Source: Bretschneidera sinensis (Eukaryota; Streptophyta; Magnoliopsida; Brassicales; Akaniaceae). From it: DNA of 64,000 bases. The DNA is taken from NCBI GenBank assembly GCA_023935145.1, contig CM043699.1, positions 127,172,536 through 127,236,535 on the forward strand, written 5' to 3'. Shown piece after piece: positions 12,570 to 23,569 of this stretch. Made by a program: the position numbers and the translations under genes. The notes below the pieces were generated by a model that worked only from the letters and a program-made list of their open reading frames with translations, made no database searches and was not told the DNA's origin. The stretch's first letter is position 1. Every line of letters begins with the position of its first letter.

Positions 12570-13850
12570 TTAATGTTATGGGTTATTTCGTAATCAAAGA
12601 AAAATATGTAATCTTGAAATTTTTGTTATTAATTATGGATATTTAGGCAGTTTTCTACTATTTTAGTAGTTTCTTAGATACTCTAGAATTTAGGAATTTA
12701 ATAAAGGGATTTAGCATTTGAATTAGTTTTCTATTTGAATAACGTTTGATGCCTATATAAGAATACATCTAGTAGGGTTTTAGGTATACATCATTGACAA
12801 TTAAATTTGATAAATTATATCGAATTTGGTTTTCAAGATCTAGGTCTTTTCTTCTCTAGTCTTTATTACTATTATCTCTTTATATTCTTATTTTTACATC
12901 AATTTTGTATCAAATCCAATTTGCTAGACATAAATTGGTATTTTAACCAATTTCAATTCATTGTCATCACGTTATCGTCTTTGTAACTATTGATTCTCAC
13001 TACTAAAGGAACTACTAATCATTTCCAAAAAGAATTACATATATGGAATCGTACCAATATTTTTTTATACTTGAGAATGAGTTTTCTCCAAGCAGAGGAT
13101 AATGATGATGCATGAATAAAAGTTTAAATATTTAGTAAAACTTATATGACGTTTATGAAGTTCCGTTTAAAAATTTTACTTTTACAACAATAAAATTAAT
13201 GATCGTGACCTGTTATTTAAAATATATTAATGAGAATTTTAAAGTTACAAAAAATCAATATGTTTTGATAAATTTTAACTTATGATCTAAGCTCTAGTAT
13301 TTCATATAAAATTTAATAAGTTTTAAATCATTGATAAAATATGGGTTAAATTATACACTATAGTCTATTTTTTGTTAAATTTTTTTGTAATTGATCTATT
13401 ACATGAGTTTTATTTAATAGTAAAGTATGATCTCAAATTTTATATTTAAAAGTATTATTTTTAAGGAAACTTCATGAACTGAACTTCGTATTAAAGAACT
13501 TCACCTAAGTTTTTTCCTTAAATATTTGGGTTTCAAAATTATACTCTATTGTGTATTCAATGAGAATTATACAATTTTGACATATTTATTATTAGGGACG
13601 CATTGGTAATTAGTAGTTTCGTAGATATTTGAGGATTTAGGAACTCAATTTAGGGATTTAGATTTATATTTAGATTTAATTTCCTATTTGGATTAAGTTT
13701 GTGGCCTATATAATAGCACATCTAGTAAAGTTTTAGGTGACATGATGATTGAGACTTAAACTTAATAGATCATATCAAATTTCATTTTCAAAGTCTAAAT
13801 ATTTTCTTCTCTAATGTATGTTATTATCTCTTTGTGCTCTTATTATCTCC
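12570..13850 (+). mobile_element. Degenerate short LTR element
   Basis: Two diverged direct repeats, about 12570-12897 and 13540-13850, share ordered blocks: TAGTAGTTTC, GCCTATATAA, CATCTAGTA followed by GTTTTAGGT, TTCTTCTCTA and TTATCTCTTT. The left repeat is followed at 12903 by TTTTGTATCAAATCC, a decayed TTTGGTATCAGAGCC primer binding site. The internal 0.65 kb is non-coding. It resembles the 7.3-9.1 kb element in design, though the sequences differ. Edges are approximate and no target duplication was found. Confidence 0.65.
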
Positions 13851-14120
13851 ATGTCTGTAGACTCTATAATAATAAAGAACAAAGAACAAATGAATTTAAG
13901 TTTGTCTTCATCAAGCTCGAGGAGACCAACTGAGTAAGAAATCTCAAAAATGATCTCTAAGAAAAATTAACACCTTTTTAAAACTCATGAGTAGAATAGT
14001 AACTTAAAAATAAATAAAATTTAAAATTATCTTGACAATCCCATATTTTTCTCCTCATATTCATGTTCTCACTTTTCCCCTCCTTATTTCTCTTTAACAT
14101 CCACATTTCTACCTTAAAAT

Positions 14121-14121
<1 letters not shown>
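13851..14121. other. Unassigned intergenic DNA
   Basis: AT-rich and pyrimidine-rich DNA with no recognised feature, leading into the CT/AT microsatellite. Confidence 0.4.

Positions 14122-14202
<81 letters not shown>
14122..14202. repeat. Compound (CT)n(AT)n microsatellite
   Basis: A CT tract of about 55 bases runs directly into about 26 bases of AT repeat. Confidence 0.95.
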
Positions 14203-14380
14203 CTTAAAGAACAGAATTCAAATGTGCTTTATGTTTTTATCTTTTTAATTTTCTCTATCTTTTCCTCTCATCATCTTAAAGAGAACAATTCAACATTTGC
14301 ATCATGTTTTGCAAATCTAAAAAAATTAAGAAATTATTTTGAAATTATGACAAATTTTGATGAATGAATGATATTTACCA

Positions 14381-14384
<4 letters not shown>

Positions 14385-14421
<37 letters not shown>
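14385..14421. repeat. (TA)n microsatellite
   Basis: An uninterrupted TA tract of about 36 bases. Confidence 0.95.
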
Positions 14422-14422
<1 letters not shown>

Positions 14423-14599
14423 CACTTTAAAATTTGTATTTATCTATGTAATATTTTCATATAATATGAACTAATCTATAATAATGTTTTAATCAACAAA
14501 TATGTTATCTATAATTATGACATCCAAGAGATGTAACCCATTTGAAAAGAAAAGGCACATTTAAAAAAAAAAAATCAAAGATGAATATTATTTATAAGC

Positions 14600-16680
14600 A
14601 TAAAAAAGAAACAAAGCAGTACAATGAGAAGCCCAAACCACAACAAAAAAATATAGTACCAAAAAACCTCACTAAACATCCCTGAAATCCATAGCTAAAA
14701 ATAGACGCATATCCAATCTATGACAAGTCAATCCAAACCCAAAAGCTATAACAAAAGGCCTATCTACAAGATAGTGAGTCCATAAAATGAAGGAACTTAT
14801 CCTTGTTTGCAAAATAAATTCTTTTGAACCAAAAAATAAAAGTGATAAACCATTCATTTTCAATGATCTTTATTGGGAAGCCCTCATATTTCTCCTCTTC
14901 CCATATCAACCAAAAAATAAATAGAGGGATCAAAACATGTGTTAAATATATACCCATTGACCGCTAAAAGCTTATTTTATATCCATTTAAAATGTTCATA
15001 ATAATGAAAATTCCAACATATACATACACTGATAAAACAAATGTTCATAAACTTGGCCGAGCTTTGAAAAATAAAAAAAAGAAAAGGAAAACTCAATAAA
15101 CATCCCTATTTCTATTTATTGCCATTTTCTAAAAATGTAAACAAAATTTCATCCAAGCAACACCTTAGTTTTTCATATGAGACTACAATTAAGGTGATGA
15201 ATGACAAAACACTACCAACATTTTCAGGGCATTCTGCCTCTCTGAGTACTTTTTCTGTTAATCGACGCACACATAACAACACATCAAGTACTAAACTAAC
15301 AGTTCCCACGAAATTCCATAAACCTTTTAATTTTGATTCATGTTGCATGGATCTCTTGACCAACGAGAATAGACTGTCACCATGGAGTAAAAAAGCTCAT
15401 TTGCCAATGATGTCAACAAACCAAATCTTGCAAGGAGAGATTTGATAAATTTAGGTTCTCAAGAATACCAAATATAACAAGGAACGCTACTAAAGATTAG
15501 GTACCACTCAAAAATGATAGTAACTATAAGCTTCTAAGATCTTATTGGTGATGAATTCAGGATGTTCTGTTGCAATACAATTGTTTGGTAAAGTTTGGAA
15601 ACAATGCATATTTTGATTATGATGGAAAATTAAGAAGATACAAAAGCAAATATCTAGAACAAACAGACAAAGAAAGACAACATTCTAGCAAAATGGGTCA
15701 ATTCCTTAAAAAATCTGATTTTGTTTTCTACAAATGCTACCCTAATTTGACCCTAGAAGCTAACTACCTATAAAAATCTTTAAGATTCCTCAAAAAATCT
15801 TGAGTTGGCCTATTTTTTTATTTGTCATTCTCATGTGGCCGTAAAAAAGGGGTGATTATTTACATTTTTGATATAGCACAACTCGTGAAGTAACTACCTA
15901 TAAAAGTGACTATAAATTATGTTCAACGGTTACATCTCTTTTTTTATAGGAAGTGAATGTGACGGAAATTTATTTACAAAATGAGTTTTTTCTCTTCTGT
16001 ATGTTTCTTTTTTTGGTTGGTATATCAACTACTAGTTTAGTTGGGATTGTTTTTTCCCTCAATCTATATCAAGAGCGCACCAGGAATTCGTTCGTGTAAT
16101 ACAAAACATGGTTTCTAAAGGGGCAACAAATCTTTGGTACAAAATGATAAATAATCATTTATTCTTAGTATCCAACCACAACTTCAATTTGGTATTATAA
16201 TCTTTATTATTCATGATTTCTCTTTGGATTGAAGACGTGAATAAGAACCATAACTATAAAGGGAAGAAGGCCTACCATTTCTGCTAGAAAACTTGTCATT
16301 CTTTGTCATTATATAGCTCTGGATCTTTATTTTTGTGGCTTCCTTAATTTCCAATAATAATCAAGAAATGGATTCTTTTGAAATTTTACCAAACAATAGT
16401 ACCACAAGAGAACCCTTCAACCCAGCACCAATAAAGCCTTGGAAGCTTACCAAATTCTACCCTTTTTAGGAGTACTCAATCCTAACGACATACCCTATTA
16501 TATTTTGTTTTATTTTTTCTATAACCTAGAATTCTCTAAAAGCAGGCCCACTTTGGACATGGCCTTACATGCCCAAACTGGGGAAGGATAGCACACCGGC
16601 CCCTTGACGCAGCTTCCCATAATTGTATTTTGTGTTATTAAGGACCTTGAATAATCAAAAACTTACATCAGGAGATTAGG
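14600..16680 (-). other. Unassigned region with weak minus-strand coding signal
   Basis: Minus-strand frames at 15112-15363 (MVKRSMQHESKLKGLWNFVG...) and 14672-14957 (NEWFITFIFWFKRIYF...) have plausible amino-acid composition and lie downstream, in the minus direction, of the disrupted host-gene exons at 16.7-17.2 kb. They could be further decayed exons of the same gene, but no family was recognised and splice sites were not traced. The rest, about 15450-16560, holds nothing identifiable. Confidence 0.25.
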
Positions 16681-16683
16681 TTT

Positions 16684-17181
16684 GTTGGCATCATTAGTGG
16701 AAGTTCCCATCTCGTTGATGTACGCATCCATGTAACGGGAATCAATACTAAAAAGTTTATAAGATTTTTGGGGACAATTGATTTTGTAATGTTGTACTAT
16801 TTGGCGTGAATAAACTAGTAGATAAAGTACTTAGAGAGGTAGAGTAATCTGGATGTGTTGATGTTTTGTCATTCAACTCAAGACTAAAATAACATAGCAA
16901 GCAATCCTTGATGTGCACGATCCAAGAACAAGTCTATTGTATCCATTTTCAAAAGTAACCTGCAACAAACAAAGTAGCTTGCATGAACAAAGTCTTATTC
17001 CTTACACCCTATGATTGCAGTTACATATTAAATTTAGCTCTAAACTTTCTGTAAGGACAACATCCTTAAATGTAGCAGAAAATCTTATTTGCTAGTGGCA
17101 TCACCAACAGCTTCTAGTAACTTCTTTAATTTGTCACTTCCATTAGTGGAATATGAGCCAAAGAGGCTTTTAATTGGAACA
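16684..17181 (-). pseudogene. Host gene exon remnants, downstream part
   Basis: Three minus-strand coding blocks look like exons. Block 17181 to about 17087 encodes PIKSLFGSYSTNGSDKLKKL followed by LEAVGDATSK. Block about 16955 to 16862 encodes VTFENGYNRLVLGSCTSRIA and is preceded by a good acceptor (TTTGTTGCAG). Block 16766 to 16684 encodes MDAYINEMGTS and KPNLLM and is followed by the donor GTAAGT. The first block is cut by copia element A at 17182; joined to 22831 and beyond, the reading frame continues. A stop codon upstream (see 22827-23166) and doubtful donors suggest decay. The protein family was not recognised. Confidence 0.55.
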
Positions 17182-18144
17182 TGTTGGTACTTGTCTAAGG
17201 TTTAAACATAGTTAAAGGTTTAAACCAAAGTTGGGAGAATAAATTTTAGTATGTTAAAGGAGTGCACACAAGTGTGCGCATCAATTTGGGTGTGTGTGCA
17301 CACCTCTATTCAGCAAGGTAAAAGCGTGCGCACAGTTGTGAGGGGGCCAGCACCAGTGTGCGCCGCACCTCTCCCTCACCAGTGCCGCACCGTCCAGCAA
17401 GGAGGAAGTCCTGGTAGAGGGCAGCGCCACACCTCTCCCTCACCAGCGCCGCACCGCTAGCAAGTGGTGAAAAGGGTGCTTTTCCAAGCGCCGCACTGCC
17501 CCTTGTTCAGTGCCTAGGCGCTAGGCACACTGAGGCACACATACTTAACTTGGTTAAGCCTCTTGTTAAGTTCATGGTTGCAAGGTTAAAATGCACAACA
17601 TCACTTAGGATTGATGAAGGGCCATAGTTGATTGGTCATCAAGATCTAAGGGTGGAGAATAACACACAAGATTGGACAAGAAGTTGGTGCACTATATAAA
17701 GGGTCACCTAGCTTCATTCTCAATAACAATGTGATGTAATGTAACTTGTGAGATATGTGTGTGAATGAGAGAATTGTGTGAAAGTGTAAAGACACAGACA
17801 TATAAGAGGGACTTATTAGAGAGGCTTGTTGTAAAGAAGAGAGAGTAATATAGAATTGATAGAAAGCATTGTAATAGGTCTATAACTTTCTTGTTCTCTT
17901 CTTGGTTTCTTCAAGAACTTGAGGTTTCTTGGAGATGGTTGCTGGATTGTAAAGAACCATCCATTTAGTGCAGAGAGTTTAGAGGAACTCATGGGGATGT
18001 AGGCTATTGCCGAACCTCGATAACAAATTGCTTGTGTTCTTTTCTTTCTTGCTTTCGATTGCTATATTTCTTTCTACAAGTCATTCTAGACTTGGGTGTT
18101 TGGAAGATCACCACCTGGGCATCTTGTGAAGGTGATTTCCAATA
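17182..18144 (+). repeat. Left LTR of copia A
   Basis: 963 bp, starting TGTTGGTACTTG and ending TTTCCAATA, where the right copy keeps CCAACA. A TATA box (CTATATAAA) sits at 17692-17700. A GC-rich imperfect duplication at about 17326-17480 contains two copies of the CACCTCTCCCTCACCAG block and is unusual in this AT-rich DNA. The 3' part, about 17880-18144, is the leader side of the LTR. Confidence 0.9.
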
Positions 18145-18145
18145 G

Positions 18146-18157
18146 TGGTATCAGAGC
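18146..18157 (+). other. Primer binding site of copia A (duplicated)
   Basis: TGGTATCAGAGC follows the LTR by one base and is complementary to initiator methionine tRNA. A second identical 12-mer lies at 18178-18189, within a short direct duplication (AGTGGTATCAGAGCT). Confidence 0.85.
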
Positions 18158-18262
18158 TAGAGGAGATACCATAACAGTGGTATCAGAGCTTACACAGCTG
18201 GGTGTCGGAGCAAGAACAGAAGGTGACAGAGTCAAGACTCCAAGAATCGGAGGTCAACTTCT

Positions 18263-18456
18263 TGGGTGATTCAAGAACGGAGTTAAGATCTATATCTGAT
18301 CGTGTTCTTAAGTTGAATCAAGGATGGAGTTAAGATCAATACCTGATCGTGTTCTTGAGGGTGATTCAAGGATGGAGTTAAGATCAAGATCTGATCGTGT
18401 TCTTGAGGTTAATTTAAGAACGGTATTGAGATCAATCTTCGATATGTGTTCTTGAG
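18263..18456 (+). repeat. Four tandem ~48-bp repeats in copia A leader
   Basis: Four imperfect copies starting near 18263, 18313, 18359 and 18408, each with GGAGTTAAGATC (or a close form) and ending GTGTTCTTGAG or similar. They lie between primer binding site and gag, in the untranslated leader. Confidence 0.85.
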
Positions 18457-18519
18457 GTTTAGAAGAAGTTTGAAAGCATTTGTGGGTGCTGCATAAATCA
18501 AGGGATCACCTCCACAAGA

Positions 18520-19135
18520 TGAGTCCAAATTTTGGTATTGAGAAGTTTGATGGAAAGGTAGATTTTTCCCTGTGGAAGCGGAAGATCAAGGCGGTTCTAG
18601 TGCAACAGAAAGTGGACTTGGCTCTTGGAGGAGATGATGCTTTTCTAGCAAGTACCACAGAGGACCAGCAGGTTGAGATGAAGAAGATGGCTTACAGCAC
18701 CATCTTCTTGCACATATCGGATAATGTCAGAAAGGAGTGCGGAGACTCGGAAGATCCAGCTACAATATGGAAGAAATTAGATAAGTTGTATCTTGCCAAG
18801 ACTCTCCCAGATAAAAGGTATTTTCGTAAACAAATCTTTACTTTTAAATTTGATCTAATAAAGAGTTGCAAGATAATCTTGATGCCAAGATAAGGACAAC
18901 AACTTGGTATGGCAGCAATTATGGCTACTACCAAGACAGAGGTAGAGGAGAGAGCCATGGGAGAGTGCACAGCAACATGCATGGCTACTACTGAGACAGA
19001 GGTAGAGGAGAGAGCCATGGGAGAGAGCACTCCAAACTGAGATTTTGAGGGAAGGGTTGCAACTACTGCCATAAGGAGGGTCATGTCAAGAAAGATTGCA
19101 AGAAGATGACAAAGGATAGAGGAGAAATCCATACC
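18520..19135 (+). pseudogene. Copia A gag remnant
   Basis: Gag opens at the ATG at 18520 (MSPNFGIEKFDGKVDFSLWK), a typical start for copia gag of the UBN2 type, and stays open to about 18890. It breaks after KSCK by deletion and frameshift. A duplicated segment at about 18918-19028 encodes GYYQDRGRGESHGR twice, the second copy with a stop. A zinc knuckle, CNYCHKEGHVKKDC (CX2CX4HX4C), follows at about 19050-19095 with all ligands present. Gag is therefore shortened and interrupted. Confidence 0.85.
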
Positions 19136-19224
19136 AAGAATGGAGAGGCTTCAGTTGCCAAGACAGAACAGCAAGATGATGATGTTCTTGTTGTGTGCTC
19201 AAGTGTGAGCAAGGGGAAAAAAAG

Positions 19225-21800
19225 CAGCAGGAAATGGATCTTGGATTCCGAGTGCACTCATCACATGTGCCCTCACTGGAGTTGGTTCAAGAATTTTAAG
19301 GAAACCAACGATGAAAGTTTTTTTTTGGGAATGATATTTCTTACCAAGTGAGGGGCACGAGAGACATCCAGGTGAGGATGTTTGATGGAATAACAAGGCT
19401 ACTGAAAGATGTGAGGTATCTCCCAGATTTGAGGAGGAATTTGATCTCATTGGGGCAGCTAGATTCCATGGGATACACATGCAAGATAGAGGGAGGAAAG
19501 ATCAAGGTAGCCAAAGGATCTTTGGTAGTGATCAAAGCAGCAATGAAGGATGGTCTCTATGAGATGATCAGAGACATGGAGATCAAGGATCAAGCAGCAA
19601 GCTTGATGGCTGAGATGGATGAGACAACCTTTTGGGACAATCGCTTGGGACATATGAGCGAAGAGGGCCTGCAAGTTCTCAACAAGGATGGCCTACTTGG
19701 TGGAAACAAAGTAAAGGAACTTGATTTCTGCGAGTGTTGTGTTCTTGAGAAGCAACACCGGGTCAGCTTCAACACTGGAGTGCACAAGTCTAAGGACAAT
19801 CTTGACTACATTTATGCAGACCTTTGGAGACCAACAAGGACACCAACACATGGAGGTAACTTTTACTTTCTGTCTTTAATTGATGATTATTCAAGAAAGA
19901 TTTGGGTTTATTTGGTTAGAAATAAATCAGATGCTTTGAATAAATTAGTGGTGTGGAAAAAGCTGGTGGAAACTCAAATGGGCAAGGTAGTTAAGGGGAT
20001 AAGAACTGATAATGGCTTAGAAATTTTAAACCAAAAACTTGATCAATTCTATAGGTTAAATGGAATTCTAAGACATAGGATGGTTGTGGAAACCCCTCAG
20101 CAAAGTGGAGTTGCTGAGAGGATGAATAAGACCCTTATGGAAAAGGTCAGGTGCATGTTAATGGGATCCGGATTACCCAAATGTTTTTGGGGGGAAGCGG
20201 TGTCTACTGTTGCGTATTTGGTTAATAGATCACTCTCTAGGATTGTGTACCATAAGACTCTCGAAGAGAAGTGGAGTGAAAAACCCCTTAAGTTAGACAA
20301 CCTTAGGACTTTTGGGTGTGCTGTATATGCACAACAAAAGGATGATAGACTTAGCCCAGGATCTAGAAAATATGTGTTTCTAAGATATGGGGAAGGGGCT
20401 AAGGGGTATAGGTTGTGGTCCTTAGATAAAGAAGGATTGAGACTCAAAATAAATAGGGATGCCATTTTTAATGAATTGTTATTTCCCTATTTGGAGAAAT
20501 CTAACCCTGTAGGGGCTAGTGAGCAAACCAGTTCGGTATTTGTGGAGCATAGCATCAAGGAGAATTCGGTTCAGGTAGAGCAAAGAAGGCAAGAGGGTTC
20601 GGACCAGGTAGAGCCCATTGTTGAATGCCAAGCTCAGGACACTCATGAGGAGGCTGAATTGAAAGAGGATGATGCAGGGAGTTGGAAGGACCATCAGCTC
20701 ACAAGAGACCAGGAAAGAAGGCTGGTCAAACCACCTTCAAGATATGGGTTTACGGATGCTGCGAATGTAGCAGCTCCTTGGATAGAAGGCGAGATGAGTG
20801 AACAAGAGACTTACATTGATGCCATAAGATGTAAGGATTCACCAAGATGGAAGCTAGCTACGGAGGAATAAATGGATTCTTTAAGGAAGAACAACTTCTA
20901 GGAATTGGTGCACATTCCGAGAAATCAGAGAGTTGTGGATTGTAAGTGGACTTACAAGATCAAATAAGGGTACCCTCCAGGTGATGAAGTCCGGAACAAG
21001 GCTAGGCTAGTGGTGAATGGATTCACAAGAAGAAAAGACATAAATTTCACAGGAACTTTCTCACCTAGACACAAAGTGAATAAAATGGTGAGTATCCTCA
21101 TCTATGTCGTTAATATGCTATTGGTTTGGAACAGCAGGAAGAGGATGGAAAGGTTTACATCTTAACTCAGTAAGGAGTTTGAGAGGAAGGATCTCAGCCT
21201 TACACAAAAGATCATTGAGATGAGAAGAATTCGGAAAAGAGAACCAGTGAAGATTCCTCTTTATGGTCATTTTAAGTTCTCCAGCAAAAGATGTCCTGAA
21301 ATTGATGAGGAGAAGAAGGAAATGGATAAGGTCCCTTACTGTAGTGCAGATGAACCAGTCATGTGCATGATGGAGAGCACTAGACCTGACATTTCTCAAG
21401 CAATGGGTATTCTCAACAGATTTGTGAGTAATCCCAGAAAGAAGCATTGGCTTGGGATGAAGTGGTTACTGAGGTATTTGAAGGCTCAGTGGCAACTGGT
21501 GGTAGCACTCTTAACAACCGAGGCTGAGTACATAGCAGCTATGAAAGACATAAAGGAGGCTATGTGGTGCAAAGGGTTATTGGATGAGTGGATGGTCTTA
21601 AAAGAGTAGGTGGTGGTGTATTCAGTTAACCAAAGTGCATGGCACTTGTGGAGGAATCCGGTGTTCCATGGGAGGACAAAGCACATTGATAAGGTAGCCA
21701 CAGAGGAAAGTCCTGCAGATTTAGGCACCAAGGTTCTACCTCTAAGAAGGTCCAATCATTGCTTTGGACTTCTTAGGAATGGAGTTGGTTGATTGATGAC
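19225..21800 (+). pseudogene. Copia A pol remnant
   Basis: The protease active site near 19243 reads LDSECTHHM where the family has DSGC, a loss of the catalytic glycine. The 507-codon frame at 19348-20871 carries the pre-integrase region (FWDNRLGHM...CECC) and the integrase core with the three acidic residues in YADLW, RTDNG and GVAERMNKTL. Reverse transcriptase begins near 20900 (VVDCKWTYKIK) but is broken by a stop, and the catalytic centre is deleted around 21150. RNase H follows at 21220-21609 (RPDISQAMGILNRF, TTEAEYIAAM) and on to about 21790. Cannot encode a working pol. Confidence 0.9.
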
Positions 21801-21872
21801 TCAAGATAAGTTTGGATCCTGAAGTTCTCTACACAATGGTTTGGGTTTAAACGCTTAGACAAAGGTAGAGAT

Positions 21873-22826
21873 TGTTGGTATTTGTCTAAGGTCTAAACAT
21901 GGTTAAAGGTCTAAACCAAGGTTGGAAGAATAAATTTCAACATGTTAAAGGAGTGCACATAAGTGTGCACATCAATTTGGGTGTGTGTGCACATCTCTAT
22001 TCAGCAAGGCAAAAGAGTGCGCAAAGCTATGAGGGGGCCAGCACCAGTGTGTGCCACACCTCTCCCTCACTAGCACTGCACCGCTCAGTAAAAAGGAAGT
22101 CCTAGTGGAGGGCAGCGCTGCACCTCTCCCTCACCAGCACCGCACTGCCCAGCAAGTAGTGAAAAGGGTGCTTAGCCTAGCACCACACCACCCCTTGTTC
22201 AGTGCCTAGGTGCTAGGCACATATAATCAACTTGGTTAAGCTTCTTGTTAAGTGTATGGGTGTAAGGTTAAAATGCACAACATCACTTAGAATTTATGGA
22301 GGGCCATGGTTGATTGGTCATCAAGATCTAAGGGTGGAGAATGACACACAAGATTGGACAAGAAGTTGGTGCACTATATAAAGGGTAACCTAGCTTCATT
22401 CTCAATAAAAATGTGATGTAATGTAACTTGTGAGACATGTGTGTGAATGAGAGAATTGTGTGAGAGTGCAAAGACACATACATACAAGAAGGACTCATTA
22501 GAGAGGCTGGTTGTAAAGAAGAGAAAGTAGTATAGAATTAATAGAAAGCATTGTAATAGGTCTATCACTTTCTTGTTCTCTTCTTGGTTTCTCCAAGAAC
22601 TTGAAGTTTCTTGGAGAGAGTTGTTGGATTGTAAAGAACCATTAATTTAGTGCAAAGAGTTCAAAGGAACTCACGGGGATGCAGGCTATTACCGAACCTC
22701 GATAACAAATTGCTTGTGTTCTTTTCTTTCTTGCTTTCGATTGCTGTATTTCTTTCTACAAGTCATTCTAGACTTAGGTGTTTGGAAGATCACCACCTGG
22801 GCATCTTGTGAAGCTGATTTCCAACA
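21873..22826 (+). repeat. Right LTR of copia A
   Basis: 954 bp, TGTTGGTATTTG...TTTCCAACA, colinear with 17182-18144. TATA box at about 22374-22382. The purine-rich GGTAGAGA just before it at 21863-21870 is the likely polypurine tract. Confidence 0.9.
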
Positions 22827-23166
22827 TAACAACATGAAGCTCTTTCGTTCATGGGACTAAATTTGACATGATCAATCTAATCTGCTTGATTACTTTTATA
22901 TTTTGATGTGAAAGGGCAAGGCAAGCTGAACTTTCGTCAATAAATGCAACTCCAACACCAAATACTGGTAGTGATCTATCTTTGCTTGCATCATAATTTT
23001 TTTGTACTCTGTGTTGCATCTCACGCATAAACTGTATAGCAACCCTTATAAAAGAAAATAAATCTAGTAAAAAAACTAACCTGAACATTGTAGTTTAAAG
23101 GAATCCCACATAGAAAATTATGAGCATTACAACATTTTAATGCATCTACCAAAACAGCTAAGACCT
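22827..23166 (-). pseudogene. Host gene exon remnants, upstream part
   Basis: On the minus strand an exon ending at about 23089 encodes LAVLVDALKCCNAHNFLCGI and PLNYNVQ, with donor GTTAGT. After a short intron of about 44 bases ending ATAAG, the next exon encodes VAIQFMREMQHRVQKNYDAS and LPVFGVGVAFIDESSACLAL, down to KELHVV, where copia A interrupts. The coding pattern with a phase-compatible intron argues for a real cellular gene. An in-frame TGA lies between NLVP and TKELHVV, so this copy appears inactive apart from the insertion. I do not recognise the family. Confidence 0.6.
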
Positions 23167-23365
23167 AATGATATGGCCAAAAAAGATTAAACTTTATGTT
23201 AAATTTTAATTTTGGGTTTTTGGGTTATTTGTAGGAATATTTTGTACTTATGTTATTCTTGGGAATCAATTAGTAATTTCTAGTACTTCAATTTTCAAAT
23301 TTATGTATTTTGTTTTAGGCTTCATTATATGTCCTTATCTTATTAGTAGTGGTTATATAAGAGCT

Positions 23366-23555
23366 AGGGTTGAGTATAAGTCGGTTTAGCCTAAAAAATA
23401 AACTCAACCCAATTATATCAAGTTAGAAAAATCTTAACCCAACCCACCAGGTTAAAAAATTTATTAACTCAAATCCAATCCAACTTTGAAAACACCCACC
23501 CATTACACCAATTTGGGCCAGGTTCGCGGGTCTACCAGTTTTCATGCTCATCCCT
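23366..23555. mobile_element. Small inverted-repeat MITE
   Basis: The left end AGGGTTGAGTATAAG matches the reverse complement of the right end, AGGGATGAGCATGAAAAC. About 190 bp, non-coding, rich in AACCCAACCC-type sequence. The termini resemble hAT-derived MITEs (inference); no 8-bp flank duplication was evident. Confidence 0.55.
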
Positions 23556-23569
23556 AAAAAATAGAGCAA

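Larger units (their letters stand above)
17177..22831 (+). mobile_element. Ty1/copia retrotransposon A, inserted in host gene exon
   Basis: LTRs at 17182-18144 and 21873-22826 have TGTTGG...CCAACA-type ends. Inside are a primer binding site, gag, protease, integrase and RNase H in the copia order (integrase before reverse transcriptase/RNase H). Much of the reverse transcriptase, including the YVDD core, has been lost. Flanks GAACA (left) and TAACA (right) agree at four of five positions, a probable target duplication. The element interrupts a minus-strand exon of a host gene. The LTRs differ at many positions, so the insertion is not recent. Confidence 0.9.

Noticed and set aside
15112..15445. 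Overlapping frames on both strands (83 and 108 codons)
   Set aside because: No family recognised, no traced splice sites; reported only as weak coding signal, not as a gene.
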